The notes beneath the pieces are model-generated. The model searched no databases, was not told where the DNA came from, and worked only from the letters and a program-made list of their open reading frames with translations. From NCBI RefSeq assembly GCF_000972845.2, contig NC_040032.1:14558278-14622277 (forward strand): a stretch of DNA of 64,000 bases. The letters are read 5' to 3'. The translations under genes and the position numbers were made by a program. The stretch is from Larimichthys crocea (Eukaryota; Chordata; Actinopteri; Sciaenidae). Below are positions 53,433 to 60,834 of the stretch, piece after piece (the first letter of the stretch is position 1; the number at the start of each line of letters is the position of its first letter).

Positions 53433-54822
53433 CTCCCTTGGGCGTCGTGACGGCAGTCCTGCGTGGATCGATCTCCTCGTTGATGGACGAGAGGAAGTTC
53501 TGAGATATCCGCAGGGCATCCTGCAGGAGCGGAAAGTCCGGGTGGTCCTTAGGTGTGTGTTTCAGCAAGTCCTGTGAGACGTGCACAAATACGGCAGGTT
53601 ACACGGATGCATACAGTCACGGTCTGTGCTAGAATACATAACACTTTAGCACAGACATTGGTGCTATAAAACAGTCTACTAACCTTCTGACAGTAATTCA
53701 TCTAGCATAAGCAGAAGTTGGATTTAATTTTGTCTTCTTCTTTAATACTGCACAAACACAGCGTTCTTATTTAATACAAAGTCATCTCTAAAAATCTCAT
53801 TTCCTTGTTTTCATTGAAGCTGCCCTCATCAGTGAGGAGGAGCAGAGTGATGAACAGGACAGCTGACAACAGAAGCAGCCATCTATCTTCAAAAACAAAC
53901 ACCGCCTCTTCATTTGCATGGATGACAGGAACACAACCTTTTAGAAACATACACGCTAGCTTTGGATGCACCCGGCATCTTGTTGTTCTGACAGTTTTAT
54001 GCAAACATATTCATGCTATGCACTCCTGGAACTTAACTACACACATCCAGGCACCTCTGCTTGCTTGATTGGCACTTTACACTTGATTCAAAGAGGTACT
54101 GCTTCAGCCAAAGAGGTAGGCTTATTAAGGCTGAGCGGACGCTGCGATACTGTGTGGAAAAACTAAGATAAGAAAGATAACAAAAGATAACAAAACTTTG
54201 TTTTCCCCGAGATAACAACATAATTACTTTGAGATCTTGAGAAAACAAAAAGGTAATCTATCTTATTAAAACCTCATCCTCACCGATACAGTGGAAATGA
54301 ACAGAGCTTATAAAATAAGTAACATTTAGAAAATTCAGCAACAATTTAAATCAGGATTTTTTTTCCTGTGTACTCACATGAAGGACCAGAGTGCTTCTGG
54401 TAACGCGGTCAATCGGCTTGTAAAGGAGAGCTGTGGGGGAGAGAAGAGGGCTCAGAGTCAGTGTCACTGACAAACATGTTTATACACAGTCACACACACA
54501 CACACACAGATACAGGAGGTTACACTAACTCAGCTCACACCAAGTTAAATGTTGCACCTACAGCCGGGTCGATGATGATTCTCTGGTGAATGACAACAAG
54601 CATCCACACAGCTACACGACCTGTTAGCAACACCTGAAGATGACCCTGACCTTTGACCTCCCTGTGACAAGTAGCATGCGATGCGACAGCTTCCATGTGG
54701 GGATCAATAGAAGATAATATACATATACAGTACATATACTGTATATATGACTGTCTGTGTGCTGCTCTGCAGATTGAAGGTGAGGGAATGCAGCAGTTTG
54801 TGACTGCACGATGCACGATGGA

Positions 54823-54859
<37 letters not shown>

Positions 54860-57800
54860 CACAGACTGCTTAACATGCAGTCCATCTACAGGGTTGCTGC
54901 TGCAGCCTCCTATTGGTTCTCAAACAGTTGCCTTGCACTGCATATTTAGGCTGCTACTAGGTAAACTGCAGCCTGCCTGCACACTGGACTTTCAGAGAAA
55001 CATAAACATGACAAATAAATGTATATATAAATACATATTAAAAAGACAGATACGTGTCCAAATGGCACTGCTCTTGTCTCTGAATCACAGTTTAAGTCTG
55101 AAGCACCACACTTGGCTAGGTTTCCCTGTGGGACGGCTTTGCTGCTGAGGTGGTGTGAACAGCAGCAGGTCTGACATATATGACAGCTCGCAGTGAGAAA
55201 CTCCCACAGATGGGATAGAGGGAAAAATCATACAGGGGAGATGGGCGGCAGGCAAGATGGCAGATGTATGAACCCCTAGGGAGTGATGAATAAGAGGCAA
55301 CACACATATATAGATGTATAAAAAGAGAGGGGAGGTTGAAGGGAGAGAGTACTTTTATTCCGAGTTTCTAGTCATATAATGAATTGCCAAAATCATCTCG
55401 AGGTCTCAAAATAATAACGCCACCGGTGTCACGAAGTATTGTAAAAATAATTACAATAATGTCGCTCTGTACATGTACTCAAAGAGAAAAAAAAAACCCC
55501 TAAGGGTACGCAATAAAAACAAACCAGATTCACGAGGGCATAGAAATCTGAAATCCAGCTGACAATGTTCCACACGGTGATCAAACTAATCTCCATTTAT
55601 TATAGAGCGAGACTTACCGTGAGTGATTTTTAAACCGAGGGGAAGGAAAAGCAAGCCAAGTGAAACAGGGAGAAGTGATGTGCCTTCTGTATGCAGGGCA
55701 GGTCGCCACAGAGAGACCGTGCTCCCACAGAGAGGCAGGAAAACAGTGCTACGCTTCCCCTCGCGTGTTAAAATTATCTGTTTAAACCATTCAACGTGGC
55801 TGCCTTCAGCCGCACACACACGTGTTCTCCCTCCTTCCCTCTGTTCTTACACTTTTAAGTCCTTTCTTTTCGCCTAAAAGAAATTGAAGAGCGAAAGCAG
55901 AACCCTACAGGGATCTGCTGATAAGGCTTGTCATATTAAACTTTATACACTCTATACTCACTCTCATATGCTCAAATATACACACACACTCTCTGTATAA
56001 GACCAAAGAGAATCTTCTAGAGGGCCTTGCTGATGCTCTTTGAAGTTTCTCCACCCTTTGGTCATTAATACCACAGCCTCCATCAATGGTCCTGGTTCAC
56101 TGAACCAATACCGCTACCTCCAGGAGGATTAACTTGAGGACCCTGCATCGACTACCAGGGCTGGGAACACCTCCAATTATGTGTGCGTGTGCAGGTTTGT
56201 ATTCACCTCGAGTACAGGCACTTTAGGAAAGTATCATAGATTTAAGTTAGCGCTGCCTAGGAGTATGTTTGCTGGTGGTGTGAGTCAGTACAGCAGCTGT
56301 ATTGACTATTGCACTATTGCTCTATTTGGAAACAAGTGTCATGGCAGCAGCTCTGAGAGGCTGTAATTAGGCACAGATGCACCTTATGCTAATATGCTCA
56401 CAATGACGATGCCAACATGCTGATGTGGGCGCCAGTAGATCTCTCTCTAAGGATTTGGCATGGGAACCGGAGGGTGGCCACCTCATGTCCAGAGAGACAG
56501 AGCAGTTTAGCTGCTGCGCACAGCCTCGGTGCTCCTGAGCAAAACAGTGAAGCAAATTGTTCCCAGGGCGCTTCATGTTGCAGGTCATAAAGAATTGGAC
56601 AATTTTTACTTTTCAACAAATTTGTTGAGATATTTCCATCTAGACGAGGTCATTGAATGGTTACAGAAATCTAGAGGACACCTTTAAGACCTAAATATGC
56701 TAACTTGGTTCATCCTTAACTGTTTGTTTTGACTTTTTTTTCTCCCACACTTTATAATTATGTATGTAGATATATGAATAATCAGGTCAGGTATTCGATA
56801 TGATGACCTCCTCAGTGTCTGCAGCACTAATGCAGTGTGATGTTTTTGGAGCATCCCATCAGGAGGACAGAAGCGAAGTTCAAAGTCCAGTCAAGAGTCA
56901 GGACGAGGGACGATGAGAGAGAAAGAGAGGGATCAGGCGGTGAGAGGCGGATTACTGGAAGCCGATGACCTGTCACAGCATGGTTCCTCTGATTGGTCCC
57001 GCTCTCAAGGTCGCCTTGACAATTTGGCTGACGGACAGATAGTTCATCTTCGCTAACGAGGGGATAGACCATGTGGTTGAATCTTTGAACAGGCAGAACA
57101 CACACACACGCTGGACGGGTCTACAGCTAGGACGTGGGGACTGCCAGCTTTCAGCCCTCGGTCTCTGGCAAGACGTTCAGCTGCAGACGCCAGGCATGAG
57201 GCGTGAAGGAGGACGTGGAGGCTGGAGCGATAGAGGACGGGGAAAATAAAGATAGGGGAGAGGGAATATAAGGATTAAGGAATGGAAGCGGCGCGGCGCA
57301 AAAGTCCCCATTTACATGTAAAACAGGATGTCAGATGCTGGTTTGATTTAGTTCTTGTGTTTCTATTTGCATCCATTCATGAGGAGGTGGTAGGCACATG
57401 AAACAGTGGGCTTTACTATATTTAAACAAGCCTGACTTATTCAACATGAAGAACATAAACAAAAAGCACACACATGGAACCAGTACAGAGCACGGGGAAG
57501 AAATATGGAGGGAAAAGAGAAAGAGGAAGCGCGAGTTTCAGAGTTGAGCTACAGAAATCCCTCGACTACCTCGGCAGGTAATTAAGGAAGCCGCAATAAT
57601 CAAAGCAGCCGCCCTGGGTGCTGAGAAACGCTGATTTGTTAAAGGGGAATATTAAACTAGCTCATGCTACTTAACTATCATAGTTAACCGTGGGTCAGCA
57701 AACATATCACATAGTTGTTTAGCATCATATATGATTGTAAAGACGACACACAAGTGTGATTATAAGAACCTGCGTGTTTGGGTTCTTCCTCATTTACGAT

Positions 57801-60800
57801 GCATAAATTAGCATGCACTTCACAGGTACATGCTGATAATTGACATATGAAGACTCACACTCCCTCTCTCAGCCTAACAAAGCCACACCATTTGCTCATG
57901 TGTGCATGTCATTGCATAATTCAGACAGTATTTCATTCTTCCCCCCATCAGAAAGAGATCTGCTGCCCTGGTTAACAACGTAAGTTTGCAAGACACCAGC
58001 AGAGTAAAATCATGTACCTCACACAGACACACACAAACACACTCACACACAGATCAGACTTGTTCCGATGCACCGCTTATAAGTATTCTCTATGAGGAGC
58101 AGTCTGCCGCAAGCAGTCCTTATAAAGACTACAAACGTGCCTTGTGTTTAAACAAACACACACAACAAAAGCTGCTGTCCTCTTCATAATCTGGATGTTT
58201 AAAAAAGACAAAGTCAGTCTCCAGGAGTGAGCGGCATATCCCAGAGGATCACCACACAGAGAGCAGACAAAGCTTCAAAAGAAACTAATTTTATCAGCTC
58301 AGTACGTGGGCTACAGCGCCATAAATATATAGAGGAAAAGACAAATTCCATTTAAAAAAGGTCCATATTCATGAACGGGCACGTATGAGTTGTGCATCAC
58401 GAGCGTCCAAACAAATCAATCGATTGATAACTGTCCCAACTTCACAGAAAACAAGGTATGTTACCGATCTACCAAAAGAATCGACGACGCTGACGTCCAC
58501 AAAAATCAGAGGAGAAAAAGAAAAACAAGAACAACAAGTTTCCTGAATCGATCGGCGGCAGCTCGCAATCATGCAGTCGTTACCGTATGTGCAGTTACAA
58601 CACAGTCTGAGGACCAGAAGCACCTCCATATCCTTCATCTCCTCTCCTCACTCCGTTCTCCTGCTCACTGCCTCCTTTCTCAGGCAGAGACAGACACAGA
58701 GAGAGAGAGAGGGAGAGAGAGGGAGAGAGAGAGAGAGAGGGAGAGAGAGCGAGAAAGAGAGAGAGTGTGTGTGTGTTCGAGTGCTCACACACACCAGTTT
58801 GCCTCCCAAAGCCCGCCACTGCATACAGAAGTAGAAGGGGCAGTGGTGGAGAGTCTTAAAGCAGCAAGCCAGCCTAGACAGATGTACATGCACGCACACA
58901 AACAGACACACAAAGACAAGGACATGCACACTCACACACACCACACATGCACATGTACACATTTACCTTCCATGGAGACATTCGTGGTACAATCTTTGGA
59001 GTCTTTAGGACCTTTCACTTTGAGGTTCTGAAAGAAAACAGGAGTGTAATGAGTAAATTATTTATATTATATTTTTATTAATATATACTATTCTATTACA
59101 CACCACACACACACACAGCTCTGTACAGGCTTGGCTGAGGCTGATGAAGAAGCACAGGGTCACTGCAGCAGACTGAGCCAGCTGAAGGAGGCTGGACAGA
59201 CCAACCTTCACAAGTTTACCTCACAATAAAATCTACTTACAAACACCAACACATCTTTACAGCACAATATAAATGATACTAAGAGGATTAAAACCCCTAA
59301 AACGTTCAGTCATGTTCTCTGTTGTACACCGTATGTAGATTTTGTCCGTTTTGAAGCCGCCATCTTGGCAGTCCTGCCTCTGCCACCTTATGGCTAATCT
59401 AAAAATCTGCAAGGACGTGGATCATCAGTGGACCTGAGGCGGGCTGAATGACGGCTGGGTGCTCCAACAGACCAGTCAATCAATGCAGCCACGCTGTTAA
59501 TTCTGCATAACTTTAAGCCTTAATATAATTTAAACAGGTGAGTTCTTTAAAAATTCACCCTCAGTACAGTTGTCATGAACGATGAAATTAGCTACAGAGA
59601 CCAAAACTGTTTTTTGCACCAGGCTGTAAACATGTTTATTTCTGCTGTGAAGTTTTAACATGGGGACTTATGGAGACTGACTCAAATGGTTGATCAAGGA
59701 ACTGCACTTTCTGGCACTTCACAGCCACAGAGGATGACGCCTGGTTATGACATGTTGCTCTTTATAATAATAATTTACAGCGATCCAACAATTCCCACCA
59801 TAAGGAGGCATAATCTGACATGTTACATGTTCACAGTAATGAAACTACCAGTCCATGAAAGTTCGACAATGCACGTGTCCTGTGCGTTGAGCAGTAAGTG
59901 GTAAGAAGTCAAACAGGAAATGTTTTTATAATTCACTGACTGACACTGACTATGCTCTAAAGTTTTTACTGTAATTAATATTTTGCCTCTAGCCAGCATG
60001 AAAACAAGGACATGAGAGGTGATTTGGCAATATCAAGACTATCAGGAGCCTCTTCTGTCACAGCTGTTTTGTTAATTAACATCTGTGACACCTTCAAAGT
60101 AATCAGGAGGATTTTTAGCGCAGCTCCTCCACATCAACTCTCAGCACTAAATATAGCCACCTTCCTGTGACTATGCATTGCTGCACATTAAACACACAGT
60201 CGTACAGACCTTCTGTTAGGAAATGCGCTGCTCATCAGTCCAGACACTAATGAGCTTAATAGTGCCAGGTGTTTCTTAACATCAACACATCTCTTAATTG
60301 TGCTTGAAACTACTGTTCCTCAAATCAAGACCACATTTCCCATTAAACACTGCTGCTTCCTGCCGAAAAGAGGATGTTTCAGCTCGCCTTGCTTCCCCTC
60401 TGTGCGTCTAACGTTACTGAAGAGGATTGATCAGCGTTATGGTTTAAGACCGAACAATTATAGTCAAACAAAACATAAAGCAAACCTAAATACAGACGCT
60501 AAAGTTTAAAACATGTTCTGCACTGTCAAGCAGCAAGCATTTAAAGTTCACACTGAAATCCAGCCCTGTGGCAAAGTACTGCAAATTACATTCTGCTAAG
60601 CTTCTCAGCGATTGTGGTGTTTATGGTAATAATGCTGGTGTCTAAAAATGCTGAGTTGTAAAATGCCACAGGCAGCATTATTGGTCTTCCTTACATCCTG
60701 CCTTTGTCTTCGGAGGATGAACTCACCTCAGATATCTTCTGGAACTGGATGTTGGCTTGGCTGCATTTCTCCGCCGTCTCCAGTGCCACCTTGTAGTTGT

Positions 60801-60834
60801 CCACAAAGGCCTTGTACACTCCCAGCTGGCTGGC
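3578..60834 (-). CDS. abr: abr: RhoGEF/RacGAP protein, joined 19-exon coding region, 5'-partial
   Basis: Abr regulates Rho-family GTPases at the cytoplasmic face of membranes and the actin cortex. Its DH-PH module promotes nucleotide exchange and its RhoGAP module stimulates GTP hydrolysis on Rac and Cdc42 (family knowledge). Nineteen exons join in frame into 684 codons plus TAA. Counting from the first residue visible here: rest of the DH domain 1 to about 115, PH about 122-284, C2 about 320-435, RhoGAP about 478-670. The DH core motif [19 protein letters not shown], the PH-helix Trp (W273), C2 strands around [14 protein letters not shown] and the GAP arginine finger (R506 in GIYRISG) are all intact. 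The mammalian protein is about 859 residues, so about 175 N-terminal residues lie right of the window. BCR was considered, but the C-terminus and linker match Abr. No frameshift or stop was seen. Confidence 0.96.
5329..5482 (-). CDS. abr: abr exon (RhoGAP domain, [12 protein letters not shown])
   Basis: One base completing Arg, then 51 codons: [40 protein letters not shown] and [11 protein letters not shown]. The [12 protein letters not shown] stretch is a RhoGAP hallmark whose Asn contacts the GTPase. The [11 protein letters not shown] tail separates Abr from Bcr. The acceptor is TTTGTTCCTGCAG and the donor GTAGCA. Confidence 0.96.
6005..6110 (-). CDS. abr: abr exon (RhoGAP domain, helices)
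   Basis: Completes Ala, then [34 protein letters not shown] and two bases of an Arg codon. Helical GAP core. The acceptor is CCCTTTGCAG and the donor GTATAA. Confidence 0.95.
6256..6390 (-). CDS. abr: abr exon (RhoGAP domain core)
   Basis: Completes an Asn codon, then [38 protein letters not shown] and AFMEGI plus one base. It holds the conserved [11 protein letters not shown] signature of RhoGAP domains. The acceptor is TGTCTGCAG and the donor GTGTGT. Confidence 0.96.
6853..7000 (+). repeat. Probable interspersed repeat (AAGCGACATTATGTAACTTT)
   Basis: The stretch AAGCGACATTATGTAACTTT followed by TCTACCTTAATAACAG and GGGTGAACGGTGTCTCTG resembles a dispersed fish repeat I have seen in introns. 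No second copy exists in the window to confirm it. Confidence 0.35.
7117..7256 (-). CDS. abr: abr exon (RhoGAP domain with arginine finger)
   Basis: Reads [40 protein letters not shown] and KLAFDT plus one base. The Arg in GIYRISG is the catalytic arginine finger that stabilises the GTP-hydrolysis transition state on Rac and Cdc42. The acceptor is CGTCCACAG and the donor GTAAGA. Confidence 0.96.
7435..7544 (-). CDS. abr: abr exon (linker before RhoGAP)
   Basis: Reads [36 protein letters not shown] and two bases of a Lys codon. Contains the basic KRTPSKK stretch and the GVFGVK motif that precedes the GAP fold in ABR and BCR. The acceptor is TTCACCGTCAG and the donor GTAAGC. Confidence 0.95.
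7873..7932 (-). CDS. abr: abr exon (C2-GAP linker, [20 protein letters not shown])
   Basis: Exactly 20 codons, phase 0 at both ends, with acceptor TCTTTCAG and donor GTAAGG. It is the first exon after the 31-kb intron and the common splice target for the long form (from 39315) and the proposed short form (from 16370). The wording follows ABR, not BCR. Confidence 0.95.
8607..8679 (-). tRNA. tRNA-Val(AAC), copy 1
   Basis: A 73-nt cloverleaf reads on the minus strand from GTTCCCG to CGGGAAC plus discriminator A. The acceptor stem is 7/7 paired. The anticodon stem TTCGC/GCGAA closes loop CTAACAC, giving anticodon AAC (valine). The T-stem CTCGG/CCGGG has one G-U pair. The A box (TAGTGTAGTGGTTA) and B box (GGTTCGAAACC) of the internal Pol III promoter are intact. 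A TTTTT terminator follows 6 nt downstream. It sits inside the 31-kb abr intron in the same orientation as abr. Confidence 0.96.
11111..11183 (-). tRNA. tRNA-Val(AAC), copy 2
   Basis: Identical over all 73 nt to the copy at 8607-8679, including the G-U pair in the T-stem. About 9 nt of 3' flank and 6 nt of 5' flank are shared as well (minus strand ...CCA before and GCAGTTTT after). The flanks then diverge, so this is an old local or ectopic duplication kept identical by selection or conversion. A TTTT terminator lies just downstream. Both copies look functional. Confidence 0.96.
16321..16351 (+). repeat. (GT)15 microsatellite next to the alternative abr exon
   Basis: Pure GT run, read as CA in the transcript. 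It begins about 18 nt downstream of the GTCTCT donor of the candidate alternative exon. Confidence 0.96.
16370..16555 (-). CDS. abr: Candidate alternative first coding exon of abr (GAP-only short isoform)
   Basis: A 62-codon open frame begins at ATG 16555-16553 with G at -3. It reads [20 protein letters not shown], then HCCVDQNQ, and ends [17 protein letters not shown] at donor GTCTCT. The sequence is complex, basic towards its end and unlike random intron. The donor is phase 0, so it joins exactly to the exon starting LDPQTVQ at 7932 and yields 62 + 264 = 326 residues. That protein would have the linker and RhoGAP domain but no DH, PH or C2. No in-frame ATG lies upstream before a TGA near 16652. 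Mammalian ABR is known to have variant first exons, and I recall but cannot confirm a similar N-terminus there. The alternative is a cassette exon, with an acceptor at a CT-rich CCTAAG near 16607. Confidence 0.72.
16920..17000 (+). repeat. Polypurine (GAG/GA) tract upstream of the alternative exon
   Basis: About 80 nt of nearly pure purine with (GAG)n. It lies about 370-450 nt upstream of the short-isoform ATG. It could be part of a CT-rich promoter or simply low-complexity sequence. Confidence 0.7.
20510..20630 (+). repeat. Interspersed repeat family 1, short copy
   Basis: Shares CCACTTGAGGCTGGCT, a GAGTCAA-type stretch, TCCATAAG and TGTCCAACTTCACAGC with the copy at 23320. Only the left third of the family is present. 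Confidence 0.7.
21387..21422 (+). repeat. (GT)18 microsatellite
   Basis: Pure GT repeat in the large intron, followed by TTGTGTGAGGG. Confidence 0.95.
23320..23720 (+). repeat. Interspersed repeat family 1, long copy
   Basis: Direct comparison within the window shows about 90% identity over roughly 250 nt to the inverted copy at 59325-59690. Shared landmarks include CATGACAACTGTACTGAGGG and GGCTTAAAGTTATGCA. A shorter related copy lies at about 20510-20630. No open reading frame is conserved, so it is a non-autonomous element. Confidence 0.8.
23876..24020 (-). repeat. Interspersed repeat family 2, inverted fragment
   Basis: Reads on the minus strand as the 3' part of the family seen at 29281: GCCAGTTAGCTTAGCATAAA then GACTGGAAGCAGAGGG and GGTAACAAATC. 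It lies about 150 nt right of the family 1 copy, so this part of the intron is a small repeat cluster. Confidence 0.6.
29015..29060 (+). repeat. (AG)23 microsatellite
   Basis: Pure AG repeat in the large intron, 220 nt before repeat family 2. Confidence 0.95.
29281..29590 (+). repeat. Interspersed repeat family 2 (TTAAAGGAGCAGTTTGACAT)
   Basis: Starts TTAAAGGAGCAGTTTGACAT and continues through GGGAAATGCACTTATTTCGC and CAGCCAGCAG. I recognise this as a high-copy fish repeat. A reversed copy is at about 23876-24020 (GCTAAGCTAACTGG) and a 5' fragment at about 20383-20480. Confidence 0.7.
29634..29908 (-). repeat. tRNA-derived SINE-like element
   Basis: The minus strand begins GGGCGGCTGTGGCTCAGG, resembling a tRNA A box, with GGTTCGATCCCC as the B box about 50 nt later. 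A tRNA-unrelated body follows, ending in GGCGCTATAGTACAAACC and ATTTACC. I recognise this layout as a repeat common in percomorph fish but give no family name with certainty. It is nearly full length with some decay (CGCGCCATTGGTTCG). Confidence 0.75.
31858..32100 (-). repeat. Interspersed repeat family 3, end duplicated in tandem
   Basis: Two successive units each carry ATNTCTCAANAANNATTGGA-type sequence followed by TGGAT...TGAAAT and GACAT(C/T)CA. The first unit starts at about 31863 and the second at about 32004. Both match the end of the copy at 62812-63255 in reverse orientation. Confidence 0.6.
33070..33149 (+). repeat. AT/GT compound microsatellite
   Basis: Imperfect TATATATG units run into a GT repeat and then GTATGTATGTGTG. 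Confidence 0.9.
37310..37329 (+). repeat. Short (CAG)n repeat
   Basis: Six to seven CAG units in the large intron. No supported coding frame uses it. Confidence 0.9.
39315..39446 (-). CDS. abr: abr exon (end of C2 domain)
   Basis: 44 codons from [20 protein letters not shown] to [12 protein letters not shown], phase 0 at both ends. Last C2 strands. The acceptor is CTTTGAACAG and the donor GTAAGA. It is followed by the 31-kb intron that separates the GEF/PH/C2 half of the protein from the GAP half. Confidence 0.95.
39543..39640 (-). CDS. abr: abr exon (C2 domain, [14 protein letters not shown])
   Basis: Two bases completing Asn, then 32 codons from [20 protein letters not shown] to EPQWNE. 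Typical C2 strands with the conserved EPxWNE motif. The acceptor is CCCTCCTAG and the donor GTCAGT, which is non-consensus at +3. It precedes the next exon by only 96 nt. Confidence 0.95.
40216..40385 (-). repeat. Truncated tRNA-derived SINE
   Basis: The minus strand starts GGGGGCGGCAATAGCTCAGT, a tRNA-like A box, and continues through TAGCTGGAGAGATGCCAGTT and CACCTCC. The B-box region is deleted or decayed. The body matches a SINE I recognise as widespread in percomorph fish, but 3' sequence is missing. Confidence 0.7.
43271..43303 (+). repeat. (AC)16 microsatellite
   Basis: Pure AC repeat in the intron between C2 exons. Confidence 0.95.
45410..45484 (-). CDS. abr: abr exon (start of C2 domain)
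   Basis: 75 nt reading [20 protein letters not shown] then KESA, plus one base of an Asn codon completed by the next exon (SAN-LYC). This is the first core C2 strand, for calcium/phospholipid-type membrane binding. The acceptor is GTTTTCCAG and the donor a consensus GTAAGT. Confidence 0.94.
45485..48854 (-). other. abr: abr intron, PH-C2 linker to C2
   Basis: 3.4-kb intron with no gene, tRNA or clear repeat that I recognise. The sequence is AT-rich between about 45.9 and 47.9 kb. Confidence 0.7.
48855..48959 (-). CDS. abr: abr exon (PH-C2 linker, [20 protein letters not shown])
   Basis: 105 nt reading [20 protein letters not shown] and ending [10 protein letters not shown], with a split Asp codon at each end. 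Links PH to C2 and begins the first C2 strand. The acceptor is TGTTTTTCAG and the donor GTAAAA. With the next exon it gives [12 protein letters not shown], the short-linker form known from mammals. Confidence 0.94.
49093..49168 (-). CDS. abr: abr exon (end of PH domain)
   Basis: 25 codons, [20 protein letters not shown] then KLQKK, plus one base of an Asp codon. It holds the last PH strand and the C-terminal helix with its near-invariant Trp (RSEW). The acceptor is ambiguous by two bases (ACAGAG). The boundary at 49168 is chosen because it keeps Ser and the reading phase. The donor is GTAGCA. Confidence 0.94.
49422..49541 (-). CDS. abr: abr exon (PH domain, [10 protein letters not shown])
   Basis: 40 codons from [20 protein letters not shown] to [12 protein letters not shown], phase 0 at both ends. 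Continues the PH insert helix and enters the strand before the C-terminal PH helix. The acceptor is GTGTTTTGTAG and the donor GTGATC. It is one residue shorter than my recollection of the mammalian segment (VERL for AIERL). Confidence 0.94.
50605..50773 (-). CDS. abr: abr exon (PH domain, long insert loop)
   Basis: One base completing Gly, then 56 codons from [20 protein letters not shown] to KSEIQKEK. It covers a PH strand ([10 protein letters not shown]), an acidic Ser/Asp-rich loop and a charged, probably coiled-coil helix ([20 protein letters not shown]). The loop [20 protein letters not shown] differs most from mammals. The acceptor is CCATCTCCAG and the donor GTAATC. Confidence 0.94.
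52296..52357 (+). repeat. Imperfect (CA)n microsatellite
   Basis: CA repeat interrupted by CCCA units, 340 nt downstream (transcript sense) of the PH exon at 52697. Confidence 0.93.
52697..52818 (-). CDS. abr: abr exon (PH domain, first strands)
   Basis: Reads [20 protein letters not shown] and ends [12 protein letters not shown] plus two bases of a Gly codon. These are the first beta strands of the PH domain ([19 protein letters not shown]). The acceptor is TTTTCTCTCAG and the donor GTGAGT. Confidence 0.95.
53375..53430 (+). repeat. (AC)28 microsatellite abutting an abr splice donor
   Basis: A pure AC run of 28 units, read as GT in the transcript. Its right end is the donor GT of the exon at 53431-53571. 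Confidence 0.97.
53431..53571 (-). CDS. abr: abr exon (end of DH domain)
   Basis: 47 codons from [20 protein letters not shown] to VTTPKGE, finishing the conserved DH helix and leading into the PH domain. The acceptor is CGTCTCACAG. The donor is the first GT of a long GT repeat on the transcribed strand: the exon ends GGA GAG and the next 56 bases are pure GT. Phase is 0 at both ends. Confidence 0.95.
54378..54430 (-). CDS. abr: abr exon (DH core, [16 protein letters not shown])
   Basis: 53 nt completing an Ala codon, then [17 protein letters not shown]. It carries the start of the most conserved DH helix, which contacts the GTPase and is equivalent to the QRVTRYPLLL-type motif of other Dbl proteins. 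The acceptor is CCCCCACAG and the donor GTGAGT. It is in phase with the exons on both sides. Confidence 0.94.
54825..54857 (+). repeat. (CA)16 microsatellite
   Basis: Pure CA repeat about 400 nt upstream of the acceptor of the exon at 54378-54430. Confidence 0.94.
56340..56640 (+). repeat. Interspersed repeat family 3, decayed fragment
   Basis: The stretch GCTAATATGCTCACAATGAC followed by GATGCCAACATGCTGATG matches the first part of the family at 62812. GTTGAGATATTTCCATCTAG at about 56620 matches its end. The middle is diverged or replaced. Confidence 0.45.
58701..58776 (+). repeat. GA-rich then GT compound microsatellite
   Basis: GAGAGAGAGGGAGAGA-type units followed by (GT)5. In the transcript this is an AC run then a CU-rich tract, about 190 nt downstream of the exon at 58967. 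Confidence 0.92.
58967..59027 (-). CDS. abr: abr exon (DH domain, [11 protein letters not shown] segment)
   Basis: 61 nt reading [20 protein letters not shown] plus one base of a split Ala codon. The acceptor is TTTCTTTCAG and the donor GTAAAT. The [10 protein letters not shown] stretch matches the charged loop of mammalian ABR between DH helices. A GT-rich and GA-rich microsatellite lies about 190 nt into the following intron. Confidence 0.93.
59325..59690 (-). repeat. Interspersed repeat family 1, inverted copy
   Basis: Reverse complement of the family at 23320-23720. On the minus strand it reads AACATGTTTACAGCCTGGTG and continues to TGATGATCCACGTCC. It lies in the abr intron between the exons at 58967 and 60727. 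Confidence 0.8.
60727..60834 (-). CDS. abr: abr exon (DH domain; residues 1-36 of visible part)
   Basis: Encodes [19 protein letters not shown] and continues to QFQKISE, 36 codons in phase 0. This is the middle of the DH (RhoGEF) domain. On the minus strand the acceptor is a short CACCAG and the donor is GTGAGT. The upstream exon, which should end in a sequence like HLFQKL, was not found before the right edge, so this is the most 5' exon in the window. Confidence 0.95.

Larger units (their letters stand above)
54431..58966 (-). other. abr: abr intron in the DH domain
   Basis: 4.5-kb intron. It contains a (CA)n run at 54825-54857, a fragment of the interspersed repeat described at 62812 (about 56340-56640) and a GA-rich then GT-rich tract at about 58701-58780. 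No extra exon is visible. Confidence 0.7.

Noticed and set aside
58390..59031. Plus-strand open frame of 213 codons, the longest in the window
   Set aside because: It runs through the GA/GT microsatellite and is antisense to the abr exon at 58967-59027. The protein is low-complexity Arg/Glu and His/Thr runs.
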